Source of the DNA: Cymbidium sinense
Taxonomy: Eukaryota > Streptophyta > Magnoliopsida > Asparagales > Orchidaceae
Direction of reading: 5' to 3'
DNA: 64,000 nucleotides
NCBI GenBank assembly: GCA_021442155.1
Contig: CM038215.1
Location: forward strand, 8,084,976-8,148,975
In this document: piece after piece, positions 32,144 through 44,250 of the stretch
Numbering within the stretch: the first letter of the stretch is position 1
Layout: the number at the start of each line of letters is the position of its first letter
Program-made: the position numbers and the translations under genes
The notes under the pieces: generated by a model
What the model saw: only the letters and a program-made list of their open reading frames with translations
Database searches by the model: none
Told to the model about the DNA's origin: nothing

Positions 32144-33850
32144 AAAAACAATGTTTATTTACGAGTTAGAAAAATTCATCAAATTATCCCAATGAAGATT
32201 TCTGCTAGATCTAAGCCCAAAACATAATAATCACCATAAGAGATTTAAGCATTGACAACTTGTTGAAAACCATCAAGAATAGAAACCTCTACAAAGTTAT
32301 TCCAAAAATGTGAAATCTATTACGGACATTAGAGAAAAATTTATTCAAACCAATCATTCTAACAACATGGTTAATTTTGTTAGCATGAATAAGAGGCTCC
32401 AGAAAAAATAAGTAAATAAATATTATGTATACGATAAAGATTTCTTATACGATTATGAATAGAGTGGGTATCGATCCCTTTAACATTCCAAACAATAAAA
32501 TTAAAAATAAAGAAATAAAAAGGGGTTAAGAAAAGGTTAATTAAGAGAGGAGAGGGAGGCCATAGTTGATCTAGTGTTTGTTGGCAATTTGGGAGGGAGA
32601 TTTTTAAATTTTTTTTTAGCATGATAAGTTTGGAAACCATTTTCTTTTACAATATAATCATCATCTAAGAAGGATTTAGCAACATTAGTCACACATTTAA
32701 GAGAAATCTCTTAATTAGAAATGTGTTCTCCTTCTTCCAAGACATTAGAATTTATTAAATCTAAATGAGCATCAGGAATAGTAAGAAAGGGAGCAGAAAC
32801 ATATTTATTTAGAGGCAAGTGTGAACACCAATACCTTCCTCTTCATGACCCAAATTATTAGACAAAGCCAAATCTTTATGAGAATTTAAATCATCTTGAA
32901 TCTGGAAAATAGAATTAGTTTTTTCAACTTGATTATCATGAGGTATTAAAGCCATATTCTACATTAAATTTGAATGATGCATAACATTAATATCCTCAAT
33001 TATATTCTCAGTCAAAGCTTCATTTTCATCAATCAAAGCTGGCAAAGAAGCAGGGATTGAATCAGAGGTAATAGAATCAACAACCAAAAGTTTAGAAAAG
33101 CTTTTATTACTCACTTTAGAAGCCTTCAATTGCACAGAAGAAGTAAGAGGTAAAATAACCTTATTAAGAACATTCAAAAATTCCTTTTTTTCGAAGTAGC
33201 TTTTTGAAATTTAACAGTGATCAGCCGAGGATTAGGAATAGAAGTTTCTTTAATAAGGATTTTCTTTTTTGGGTAATGATGAAGAATGAAACATTCAAAA
33301 TTATCTACCCGATGATTTTACAATGAGAAGAAAAGAAAGGAAAATTTTCAAATTCAATTCTTTGTATATAACCATAATTTTTAGATCCTAATCAGATTTC
33401 TTTGAGGTGTTTCTTGGTAATGTCCAATTCAACAAGGATTCTAGTCACTAAAGGACAATATTACATAGTCGTTGCCTGATCAATTTGTAATGATCGACCA
33501 AATAAAGCACCCACAACAAAATTGAATTGATGGTTAATGAAATGAATTCGCATATTGGAGAAAGAAATCCAAACTGGAATGTGTTCGAATGATTTTTAAG
33601 CAGTCGAAGCCAAGTTGGTTGATGTCATAGTAGGATCCATAGGATCCTTCAATTTTCCCCATGGAATCATCAAAGAAGATGCCAAGCTGCAGCATCACTC
33701 CAATGAAGACACGAAATAGGCTAGTGACCATCGATGCAAAATGGAATCTACTGAGAATCATGCAAAATAGCCAGCAAGCAGTGGCTAAAAAGCTGAAAAT
33801 GAGTGGGGGAAAGGGAAATCGCTAGAGCACGAGGATGAGGGCTCGAGCAG
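32144..33850 (-). mobile_element. LINE (L1-type non-LTR retrotransposon) fragment
   Basis: Read on the minus strand from 33,850. ORF1 (about 33,770-33,180) shows the plant L1 DUF4283 and zinc-knuckle region: INHQ.., GRSLQIDQATT-like residues, RILVELDITKKHLKEI and YIQRIEFENFPFFSSHCKIIG. A low-complexity Ser/Leu-rich linker follows (33,177-32,640). ORF2 starts near 32,530 with the endonuclease N-terminus (IVWNVKGI...SIHNRIRNLYRIHNI, then EPLI-like and ANKINHVVRMIGLNKF). The rest of the endonuclease, RT and tail would lie beyond the gap and are missing. Frameshifts and stops are present. It sits in opposite orientation to everything else, inserted within telomere-like/T-rich sequence. Confidence 0.82.
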
Positions 33851-34850
33851 TATTTTTTTTTTGGGTTTTTGGGATTTAGTTTAGGGTTTAGGTTTAGTTT
33901 AATTTAGGTTTTAGTTTTAGTTTAGGTTTAGATTTAGGTTTAGGTTTAGGTTTAGGTTTTGAGTTTAGGAGTTTAGGTTTAGGTTTAGGTTTAAGTTTAG
34001 GTTTATGATTTATAGTTAAGGTTTATAGTTTATGATTTAGTTTAGGTTTGTTTAAGTTCAAGTTTAGGTTTATTTAGTTTAGGGTTTAGGTTTAGGTTTA
34101 AGTTTAGTTTAGTTTAGTTTAGGATTTAAATTTAAGTTTAGTTTAAATTTAAATTTTAGTTTAAGTTTTATTTAATTTAGGTTTTAGATTTAGTTTAAGT
34201 TTAAGTTTAGATTTAGTTTAGTTTAAGTTTGGTTTAAGTTTAGGTTTAAAACTTAATATTTTTTTAGTTTAGTTTAGAGGTTTAGGTTTAAGTTTAGGTT
34301 AAAGTTTAGGTTTAGGTTTAGTTTTATGTTTAAGTTTAAGTTTTGGTTTAGGTTTAGGTTGAGGTTTAGGTTTAGGGTTTTGGTTTAGGTTTATGTTTAG
34401 GTTTCGATTTAGGTTTAGGTTTAGTGCTTAAGTTTAGGTTTAGGTTATGGTTTAGGTTTAGGTTTAGGTTTAGGTTTAGGGTTTATGTTTAGGTTTATGT
34501 TTAGGTTTAGGCTTTAGGTTTAGGTTTAGGTTTAGGAGTTTAGGTTTAGGTTGATGGTTTAGCTCTAAGGTTTAAGGCCAGTAGGTTTAAGTTTTTAAGT
34601 TTAGGTTTAGGTTTAGTTTAGGTTTAAGGTTTAGGGTTCAGGTTTAGGTTTAGGTTATGTTTATGTTTTGGTTTAGGTTTAGAGTTTAGGTTTAGGTTTA
34701 GGTTTAGGGTTTAGGGTTTAGTTTTAGGGTTTAGGGTTTAGAGTTTAGGGTTGTCAGTTTAGTGTTTAGGGTTTAGGGTTGTAGGTTTATGATTTATGGT
34801 TTAGTTTAGTTTATGGTTTTAGGTAGTTTTTTAGTTTAGTTTAGGTTAGG
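33851..34850 (+). repeat. TTTAGG (hexamer) telomere-variant array
   Basis: Unlike the other patches, the main unit here is TTTAGG with two Gs (for example 34,440-34,545), mixed with TTTAAG, TTTATG and TTAGTTTAGTTTA variants. The last ~150 bp return to TTTAGGG. The G-rich strand is +. It could be a real variant or G-run shortening in the consensus. No gene is seen. Confidence 0.85.
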
Positions 34851-36494
34851 TTTTTTTTCAAATTAAAGCGGTAGGTTTAGGTTTTTATTTATTTTATTTT
34901 ATTTTATTTTATTTTTATTTTTATTAAGTTTATTTTTTATTTTTTTAGTTTAGTTTATTTATTTTAGGTTTATTTATTATTTAAGTTTTCTATTTTTGGT
35001 TTATTTTTTGTTTAGGTTTATGTTTGGTTTATTTCTTTTAGTTTAGTTTTATTTTTATATTATTATCTAGGTTTAAGTTTTATTTTTTATTTTAGGTTTA
35101 GGTTTAGGTTTATTTTTAGTTTATTTTATTTTATTTAGTTTAGGGTTTAGGTTTAGTTTTTTTTAGGTTTAGGTGTAGGTTTTAATTGCTTTAGTTTAGT
35201 TTTAGGTTTACTTTATTTTGTTTATTTTAGGTTTTGGTTTTTTTTAGTTTAGGGTATAGGTTTTATATTTTATTTATTTTTTGGTTTTATTTTTATGTTT
35301 ATTTTTTAGGTTTAGGTTTTATTTAATTTTATTTTTTACTTCGTTTAGTTTTATTTTATTTTTTAGGTTTTATTTTAGGTTTTTAATTTTAGTTTAGTTT
35401 AGGTTTTTATTTCTTTTATTTTAGTGTAGTTTTTACTTTTTATATTATTTTATTTTTACTTTTAGGTTTAGTTTTAGGTTTTAGTTTAGCATTTTGTTTT
35501 TATTTTATTTAGGTTTAATTTAGTTAAAGTTTAGGTTTTTTGATTTTTAGGGTTTAGGGTTTGGGGTTTAGGGTTTGATATTCTGGGATTAGGATTTATG
35601 TTTGTAGGTTTTAGGGTTTAGGGTTTAGGGTTTAGGGTTTAGGGTTTAGGGTTTAAGGTTTTAAGGTTTAGGGTTTAAGGTTTAGGGTTTAGGGTTATAG
35701 GTTTATTTAGGTTTAGGGTTTAGGTTTAGTTTTAGGGTTTATGATTTAGGGTTAGGGTTTTTTTTTAAATTAAGTAAACTCATAGGTTTAGGTTTATTTA
35801 GTTTATTTAGGTTTATTTTTAATTTTATTTAATTTAGTTTATTTATTTGAGTTTACCTTATAAATTTCAGTTTATTTTATAGGTTTAGGTTTATTTTTTA
35901 GTTAGTATTTTTTTATTTTTTATTTTTTAGGTTTAGGATTATTTTATTTTTATTTTATGTTTAGGTTTTTTTTAGTTTAGGGTTTAGGTTTTATTTTATA
36001 TTTATTTTTAGGTTTATTTTAGGTTTTATTTAGTTTTATTTTACTTTTAGGTTTATTTTATTTTTTATTTTATGTTTAGTTTTAAATTTTATTTAAGTTT
36101 TTTATTTTTTTAGTTTAGTTGAGGTTTTTATTTCTTTTTATTTAGTTTAGTTTTATTTTTTATTTTATTTTAGTTTTTCTTTTTTATTATATTTTCTTCT
36201 TAGTTTTATGTTTAGGTTTAGGATTTATTTTGGTTATTTTTTTTAATTTATTTTATTTTTATGTTTTATTTAGTTTTGGTTTAGGTTTTTAGCTTTTTAA
36301 GGTTTAGGGTTAGTTGAGGGTTTAGGGTTTGGGGTTTAGGGTTTAGGGTTTAGGGTTTCATGCGTGGGGTTTAGAGTTTAAAGTTTAGGAATAAGAGTTT
36401 AGGGTTTAGGATTTTTAGGGTTTATAATTTAGGGTTTAGGGCTTAAGTTTTAGGTCTAGGGATCAAATCTTGGTTTAGGGTTTTTGGTTTTTGG
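34851..36494 (+). repeat. Telomere-like and T-rich modules, block D
   Basis: T-rich arrays at about 34,855-35,540 and 35,765-36,290 with telomere-like patches at 35,540-35,765 and 36,290-36,494. Boundary words at about 34,860 (variant) and 35,767-35,779. A clean TTTAGGG run is at about 35,612-35,660. No gene is seen. Confidence 0.87.
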
Positions 36495-36918
36495 TTTTTT
36501 TTAGACAAAGAATAAATTCAGATTCAATATTTCTTCTTTTCGATTTCATCAACCACATAACACTCCAAATTTTTTAAGACATGGGCGATGACATAGATAA
36601 AAAATAAGCACACATAGAGCAAATCAAAATCCTAGATAACTAGAATCTCATAAGACAGTTCCATAGCTTGGATTGTTGTTTGGGTTTCAGTTCTCCTCAT
36701 CAAAATCCTCTCGAGTGGATCCATCATCATATCCCACGATCTCTCCCTTCACCACCACCATCCTCGCCTCTTCCCACCTCCATAACTACCATTACTCGAC
36801 CACCATACATCCTACCTAGATCCACTACCACCACTATAATAGCGCCACCTCCACCTTCATCTCTATTGCGGATCTAGGCTGACACAGTTGTGATGATGTT
36901 CTATCATCAAGGCCCATT
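36495..36918 (-). pseudogene. GR-RBP 3' fragment, copy 8 (block D)
   Basis: A worn copy. The minus strand keeps AAATGGGCC at its 5' end, a shortened RRM end, a Gly/Tyr-rich tail with several deletions, the 3' UTR and an oligo(A) remnant (eight Ts, 36,495-36,502). The right junction has lost the usual TTAGGG phase (CCCATTTAGATTG instead of CCCATTCTTAGGG). Confidence 0.75.
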
Positions 36919-38514
36919 TAGATTGAGTTTATTAAGTTTTAGGGTTTAAGTTTATTTTTTAATTTATTTAATTACTTTACGTTTAGGTTTAGGGTTAGGG
37001 TTTAGGGTTTAGGGTTTAGGGTTTAAGGTTTAGGGTTTAGGGTTTTAGTGTTAATGCTTTTAGGGTTTAGGGTTTTAGGGTTTAAGGTTTAAGGTTAGGA
37101 TTTAGGGTTTAGGGTTTCAGGTTTAGTGTTTAGGCATTATGGTTTAGGGTTTTGAGGGTTTATGTCTTAGGGTTTAGGTTTTAGGGTTAGCTTTAGTTTT
37201 AGGGTTTAGGCTTTAGGGTTTAAAGTTCTTCGGGTTTAGGGTTTAGAGTTAGTTTAGGATTTAGGATTTAGGGTTTTGGGTTTTGGGTTTTAGGGTTTAG
37301 GGTTTAAGATTAGGGTTTAGGGTTTAGGGTTTAGTGTTTAGTGTTTAAGCTTTAGGGTTTAGGATTTTGTTTAAATTAAGTAAACCGGTAAGTTTATGTT
37401 TATTTAGTTTAATTTTTATTTATTTTGGTTTATTTTACTTTTTATTTTTATTAAGGTTTTTTTATTTTTATTTTGATTAGTTTATATATTTTAGGTTTAT
37501 TTATTTTAGTGTAGGTTTTTTATTTTTTTTATCTTTTAGGTTTAGGTTTTATTTTTATTTTATTTTTAGTTTTAGGTTTAGGTTTTATTTTATTTTTTAA
37601 GTTCAGATTTTAATTTTATTTTTAGTTTTTTTTAGTTTAGATTTAGGTTTACTTTAGTTTATTTTATTTTATTTAGTTTAGGTTTATTTAATATATTTTT
37701 TATTTATTTTGGTTTTTTTATTTTATATTTTTATTTATGTTAATATTTTATTTTTATTTAGTTTAGTTTAATTATTTTAGGTTTATTTATTTTAATTTAG
37801 GTGCTTTATTTTAGTTTATTTTTCAGGTTTAGGTTTTTTTTTTAGTTGAGTTTTATTTCTATTTTATTTTTTAGGTTTAGTTTTTATTTTATTTTAGGTT
37901 TATTTTATTTTTATTTTATGTTTAGTTTCTAATTTATTTACTTTTTTTATTCTTAAGTTTAATTTATTTTTTTCGATTAGGTTTAGGGTTCAGAGTTTAG
38001 GGTTTAGGTTTTAATTTAGGTTTAGGGTTTAGGGTTTAGGGTTTAGGGTAGGGTTTAGGGTATTAGAGTTGGGTTTATGGTTTAGGATTTAGGGTTTAGG
38101 GTTTATGCTTTTAGGGCTTAGGGTTTATGGTTAGGGTTTAGGGTTCAGGGTTTATGGTTATAGGTTTAGGGTTTAGGATTTAGGGTTTTTTTTTGAAATT
38201 AAGTAAATCGATAGGTTTAGGTTTATTTAATTTATTTTTTATATATTTTATTTTATTTTACTTTATATTTTTATTTAAGTTTATTTTTTAGTTTAGTTTA
38301 ATTTGTTTATTTTAGTTTATGTTTTTATTTTATTTTATTTTATTATTTTATTTGTGTTTAGTTTTAATTATTTATTTTTATTTTAGGTTTTATTTAGTTT
38401 AGGTTTAGGCTATTATCTTTTTATGATTTAGGGTTTAGGGTTTAGGGTGTTTGGAGTTTAGGTTTTCGAGTTTAGGGTTTTTTTTGGGTTTAGGGTTTAG
38501 GGTTTAGGGTTCAC
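36919..38514 (+). repeat. Telomere-like and T-rich modules, end of block D
   Basis: Telomere-like 36,930-37,365, boundary word 37,373-37,385, T-rich to about 37,975, telomere-like to about 38,190, boundary variant about 38,196, T-rich to about 38,410 and a last telomere-like patch to about 38,511. Gypsy-derived sequence begins at once after it. No gene is seen. Confidence 0.87.
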
Positions 38515-38985
38515 TTCTTGAGATTGGCTTGGAGTCAACTGACTATGAGGATCCCATAGGAGAAGTTGTATGTATGCCAGATGAGAACGTAGAACTTTCC
38601 AAAAGCTCATCATTCCAAGAAGTCACCAAATCAACCTAAGTTCTACTTCTTAGAGCAAGTCATTGGTTCCAATGGATATTACCTCCATGGGATGCTCCAC
38701 CCATGGATATGCCTATGGAGGACCAAGCTAGAGTTGATTACAATGTCCTACCTCACCTTAGAAAAGTTAAGCAGATACGATGCCCTTGTCTTATCCAAAG
38801 AGATGAGAGAATCTCTAATCAAGGCCTTACTTGATCTAGAGATATGTTTAGCTCAGCTGATCGCTATTAAGAAGAAGGCATGCCACTCGAAGGACATCTT
38901 AGGAGTTACATTTAGCAATGAAGACTTACTCCTAGGGATGACCGAGCACAACCGCCTCTTTACATGTGTGTTTTAAGTTGAAATT
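38515..38985 (+). pseudogene. gag-protease boundary fragment, gypsy copy 2
   Basis: A Tat-lineage polyprotein region: DYNVLPHLRK in one frame, then after a shift YDALVLSKEMRESLIKALLDLE, and VTFSNEDLLLGMTEHNR just before the expected protease. In Tat elements the ITFTxEDL...HNRPLY words lie immediately before the D-T/S-G of protease. Here the match stops at about 38,975 with a stop codon, and protease resumes only at about 44,251. Upstream codons (38,515-38,690) are frameshifted. This piece is missing before gypsy copy 1. Confidence 0.7.
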
Positions 38986-39450
38986 TAATTAGATTACTAG
39001 GGCTTATAATCCACCAACACAAGGTTGTGGGAATGCCTAAGAGGTGAGGATTTATGCTATAGCCCGAAGGAAATAGCTACCTCGGATCTTAAATCTAGGG
39101 AGCTTTAGTATGAGCTAAAGCATGACCCAAATCTATGCGACAGGTGGACATAAGGGTTTACATTCACAAGAGAGAATAAATTGTCTGACTTCTGGACTCA
39201 TAATCGCCTGAAGTGGCGCCAGCAAACTCCTCCAATGATTTTAAAACCATGTAGTCTGGTGTTATAAATTGTAAGAAAGCTAGGTAGTTTTTAATCCTAT
39301 GTATCAATATAAGTAATATATTTAGCACACTTAAATGATTAATGTAAGTGTATGTTTAGAATTTATATTTTATTTGATTGAATTATTTAAACATATTAAT
39401 TTAAAACTTTATCCAAATTCTTATACAAATAGGACATAAGAAAGAAATTA
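38986..39450. other. Unassigned sequence after the gag-protease fragment
   Basis: Non-repetitive, partly open in several frames but without a domain I recognise. It contains GTGGCGCCAGC at about 39,215, which resembles a primer-binding-site start, but no LTR end could be placed before it. From about 39,290 it becomes AT-rich. Confidence 0.4.
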
Positions 39451-40100
39451 AATAGACATGTGCCATTATTAAATCAAGGAAGTGAGGTAATTAAATAACC
39501 TCCTTGAGCTAGCTAAAGCCTCAGATTCTCGGATGTCTAGACTATATACCCATTTGCATTCAAACATATGTAAATTCGTATACATGAACCTAGGAAGTAA
39601 GCTCCAAATCATATGGCTAATTAATTCAACCACTTAGTTAATTATGAATGCATGCCATTTTAATGTAAAATGGGATTTTCATTCACTAATCACATATACA
39701 TATAAATGTACAAAGATATAGGCAAGTACATGTCATTGTTAAACCGTGGAAGTGAGGTAATCAAATGACCTCCTTGGGGCTAACTAAAGCCTCATATTCC
39801 TGGATGTCAAACTATATACTTGCTTTTCTTGGACACACATGGATGTATACATAAATGAGGGAAAGCAAGTCATGCAAAGATTGTATATTTTGTTTGATTG
39901 AATCATTTATATATATGAATTAAAGCTCTATCCAAATTCTAATGTTGAAATACATAAGAATGAAATCAAATGGGTACGTGCCGTTGTTAAACCAGAAGTG
40001 AGGTAATCAAATGACCTCCTTGGGCTAGCTAAAGCCTCGTGTTCCTTGGATGTCCAAACTATATACCCATTACCATTCATTCTTGTATAAATCAACAAAC
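39451..40100. repeat. Three tandem ~250-270 bp repeats with a conserved hairpin
   Basis: Each unit contains TGCCRTTGTTAAA, AAGTGAGGTAATCAAATGACCTCCTTG, GCTAGCTAAAGCCTC and GGATGTCYARACTATATAC. The GAGGT...ACCTC stems lie at 39,484-39,502, 39,754-39,772 and 40,000-40,018, giving spacings of 270 and 246 bp. No ORF. They lie inside the long segment that interrupts protease in gypsy copy 2. Confidence 0.85.
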
Positions 40101-41450
40101 GAATAGAGAAAAGAGAACTCAACATTCATACACTTAAGCTATGAGCACATGCATTTCTTATGTATTTATAACTATTATTATAACACATATTATTATTCAT
40201 TTAAAAGCTTTTGAAAAATATATTTGAATTTAATAGTGATAATAGCCACATATATTAAATTAAATCAACACATGCAAGATTACGTAAAATGAAATCCATT
40301 TTATTTTACTTGATTTTGAAAAGATGGACTCATGAATTCAAATGACATACCAAATTTAACATGATTGGAAAGAGGACAATCAAATATAAGCATGTGATTC
40401 ATTTAGCCAAACTAGTTTTTAAAGACAATCAAATCAAATAAGATTATTTAAAGCAAACCAAAGCTTCCTTATTAATTAAGTTTTGGATTTGATTTGATTT
40501 AAAGAGTAGAAGAGAAATCATCACTTGTTGTTTTAAACAAATTCCCACATTAGTTATTTGATTTAATTTATTGAAATGTAATTAAGTTAATTTTATGGGT
40601 TAATTAAGTTGAACCCTTGATTAGATGAGTTAATTACCCTTACCTATGTCACCTTAAAGTAATTAACTAAATAATTATGAGCCAACATGATATGCATAGA
40701 AAATAAACTTGCAATGAAGCTAAGAAATAAAAGGGGATGAATGCAATTGGCTCATGATTAATAGTTAGACTAATGGACTTAATTAATTACTCTTATGGTT
40801 TTCCCACACATATGGACTAACCATAATATCATTAAACTCCTTTTGGTTATTAACCACCTAAAGATCTACCCCATGATTTAATTTATTAAAGTCTGATGTG
40901 ATTATGATTTCAATTTGATTAAGTGATTTAATTAATTAGTTAAATCTTAATTAATTTCATTTTAAAAAAGGGTGAATTGAACTTAGGGAAAGGGGTCCCA
41001 ACCCTATTCCTTAGTTCACTTACTATTGAACAATGATTAATAAACTTAAGGAACCAAATTATTACTGTTCATGGGATTAATTTATCATTAATTAAATTAA
41101 AAGAGTAGTTAAGGTTTAATTAGTCAATTTTCCTAATAAAGTGAGAAATAAATCCCATGAAAATCATGAGAGGCAGAGGTCATCCCATTAAATTAACCCA
41201 AAAAATTTGGGATTAATTGCTCAAGTAATTAAGGAGTAATTAAGCTAATAAAATTTATAATTAAACTTTAATTACTATTTAAAATTAGTTAAGATCATTT
41301 TTAATTAATTTTTATTTAAAATTCCTTTAAAATGTGTATTTATTTGCATTTTTCTATTTCTCTATGATTTTTTATGATTTCTATAAGTTTCAGCAATTAA
41401 AAATGATTAATTAAGCCTATTTAAAGCATAATCCTATTGGTTCCAGGCAA
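40101..41450. other. AT-rich stretch without recognised features
   Basis: Rich in TTAATTAA/AATTAATT words and dispersed ATTAAG. No ORF, no tandem array and no known element. It looks like intergenic or LTR-type sequence. Confidence 0.5.
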
Positions 41451-42519
41451 TTTAATGCTTTCCACGTGGCTCTGTTATATTGGCTTCTTAAAACTTATCT
41501 AACTCAACTCTTACATGGCGGCGGAAAATGTGCTTTCTCGTCCACTATTTGATCTAAGATCAGATGGCTACGATTAATCCCACAACTTAATAGGATTAAA
41601 TCAGATTGATCTAACGGATCTAATCACGATCGTCCGTATTGATCATGTGGAATAGACGGTGCGTGATCTAACATCATATGAGTGAGGGAGAATGGAGTAC
41701 GTCCACCATTACTCACTTGATTAGAGCTTACCTGAGCTCGAATCAACTCAAAAAGGATCCCACACCTTCACGACATTGATCGGAGGGGATCCAACGATTA
41801 TGATCACATGACATGCAAGTTTTCTTCAAAAAGGTCCAACCTATTTTTTCTTAAGCATCAGTTTTGGAAGTATACCTCGAGCTCAAGACCGATGGCTTGA
41901 ACAATTGAGGAAGCTTCATCTAGTGGAAATGAAGCCTTGTTGAGAAGCAATCACTGTTCGCTATGATTTGGAGCTTAGCTTTGATCAAGTCCCACCTTCG
42001 TGATCGAAGCTTGGGAGATGATTTGTTCTTGCCTGAGGCCTAGGGAAGGTGCGCAAAGTTAATTTGAGTTTGATGGAGAAATGGGGAAGTTATGTCAAAA
42101 TGGGAGTGTTCCCGGGATGGATGGGAATGGCATTTTCGACGAGGAATGAGCTTAGAGCTTAGGGAATGGATCTAGTCTTAGGTAGCTAGGGCTTTGGGGA
42201 ATGATTTTTGTGTGTGTTTGAGTGGAAATGAGGGGGTGTATACCCCCTTCATCTTGATCGGATGACCATCTCAAGGAGTCATGGTTGCAGGGAGGAGGTG
42301 AGTTGGCTCGGCTTGGTTGGTTGAATGTGGAGTGGCGCCAAGGAAGAATGATGGGTGTCCTATGGGTTTCAAATTCTCCAGGGACCCAACCCCCTTGGTC
42401 AGGTTGGGCGTGTCCTGCACTTAGGTGGACCATTGGGAGAGTACCAAGTGGCCAGAATGGAAATGACCACTTACATGGGTGATTTGTCTCATGTGATGCC
42501 CTTGAGATTAGAATGATCA
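41451..42519. other. Higher-GC, promoter-like stretch without a gene
   Basis: Contains a palindromic G-box CCACGTGG (41,462-41,469), a GATCTAACGGATCTAATCACGATCG-type region (about 41,615-41,640) of the sort common upstream of plant transcription units and in LTRs, and a polypurine-leaning transcribed-looking part (41,880-42,260). Open frames at 42,152-42,520 on both strands have no recognisable domain. It could be an LTR or leader of the gypsy element, or another insertion. Confidence 0.4.
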
Positions 42520-44250
42520 TTTAGCATTAGATTTAAAATTTGAAATGAGCCAAAGGGGTTAGCCCAAATTTCAAGTCAATTGGAGTTAATTTGGTTAGGT
42601 TTGGCTCAATTTGACTCATTTAGGTTAAATTCGGTTAGGATGGGTCAAGTTGACCAATTGGTCAAATTGGGTCAGACCAAGGGTTGGGTAAAGTTCATAT
42701 GATCCTTTGAGATATTTTGGTTCAATTGATTTGGTTTAGTTTGGCTTATATTTGATTTTGGCTCATTTGAATTCATTTGGGTGAAATGGGTTAAGTTGAC
42801 CAATTTGACCAAATTGGCCAAATTGTCTTGTGCTGGGTGTTAGTTTTAGTTTAGTTGACCAATTGAAGATGATTGTAGGCTTTGGTTTCAATGAATTTGG
42901 ATTTGGTTTTGATTTAGTCCAACTTGAACCTTTAGATTAATTTGGGCTAAGTTGGTACATTGGGTTCAATTGGGTCCAATCTTGGCTTTGGTCAAGTTCA
43001 ACATTCAATTTGGAATGAACTTGAGCCAGTGGTTGCAATCAATTTAGTTTATATTTTGATTTGATCCAATTTGGTCTTTTAGGTCAATTGAGATCAACTT
43101 GGGTCAAGACGGCCAATTGGGTTTTGTTTGACTTAATTGAAGGTCAAGTCATATTCAAATATTGATTTTCATTTGGTATGAATCATTGGTTTCAAGGGAT
43201 TTGGCTTAAGTTGCAATTTGGATAGTTTAGGTTCATATGGGTTAAGGTATTGACTTTGTTTGACCCAATTTATGATAATTGATCAACCTAGGGTGATCAA
43301 CAATCATGATTGGAGGCTTTGATGAGCTTGGTTCAATCCAATTTAGGTAGGATTAAAACTTGGCTCAAATTGATCAAATAGGTCATATTATCTCAAATAG
43401 GTCAAATTGTCTCAAATAGGTTTTGATGGGCCTGGTTCAAGTCAAAAGGGTTATGTTGGGTTTGACTTGGGTTGATTTTGGTTTGGCTTGATGATTGTAG
43501 ATTTTTTTTATATTTGTGAATATGATGGAATGAATGACTGTTTCATGTGAAAATCAATTGAATTTGGGTTAAGAATGAAGGAATTTGGTTAAGTCCATGG
43601 AGTTGGGTCATGTGGCTTATGATTTGATTTGGTTTGATTTAGTTTTGATCATTTAAATGTATATTTCATTTAAATTTTTGAAGATGATTGAAAATATGAT
43701 TGATTTGTGAGAAAATCAATTGAGTTTGACTTGATTTGGATTAAGATTTGGCTAAATCCATGGGATAGGTCATATGCCTTAGGAAGGGTTTTGATTTAAT
43801 TTCATTTAGTTTGATTTAGTTTTGATCATTTGGGGATTTGATTTATATTAAGGAAGATGATTGAAGATATAAATTTATTATAAAAAATTAATTGATTTTG
43901 GATTGATTTGGATTAAGATTTGGCTAAGTCAATGGGATAGGTCATATGCTTAGGAAGGGTTTCAAGTTTGGATTTGATCATGGGCTTCAATCATTTCATT
44001 TTGTAATTTGGGTTTTGATTTGGATTTCAATTTGATGTTTGAATTGAACTTGAGGTTTGGTTTGAGAAGGTGAACATGGATTAGATTTTAGTTGTAAGAT
44101 AGTTAGATTATCCTAATCTCAAAGGCATAACCTAATTTTATGGTTAACCCTTCTAAGTCTTTAGGCTTAGGTTAAGTGTTTACCTAATTGTCAAAAGTGT
44201 CATATGACTAGGGAAGTCTTAGTGTCTAGAAGGCTCCTAAGTCTAAGATG
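42520..44250 (+). mobile_element. Non-coding leader upstream of gypsy copy 2 pol
   Basis: Equivalent of 14,534-16,070, with a further ~330 bp at the left. GGTCAA/TTGACC words are dense to about 43,400, including a GACCAATTTGACCAAATTGG run. Three tandem ~165-172 bp units follow (AAATCAATTGA near 43,550, 43,712 and 43,882). No ORF. It ends at the protease fragment. Confidence 0.75.

Noticed and set aside
32004..32195. Open frame across the assembly gap
   Set aside because: Half of its codons are Ns; the frame has no meaning.
39215..39226. TGGCGCCAGC as a retrotransposon primer binding site
   Set aside because: No LTR end could be placed before it and the match to a particular tRNA 3' end was not shown; a second GTGGCGCC at 42,332 weakens it. 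Kept only as a possibility in the text.
39451..40100. CRISPR-like array
   Set aside because: Only three units of ~250 bp with related spacers; this is a plant tandem repeat.
42152..42520. 122-codon minus-strand open frame, longest in the window
   Set aside because: No recognisable domain, no homologous frame elsewhere in the window, and it overlaps an open frame on the other strand; likely chance in a higher-GC stretch.
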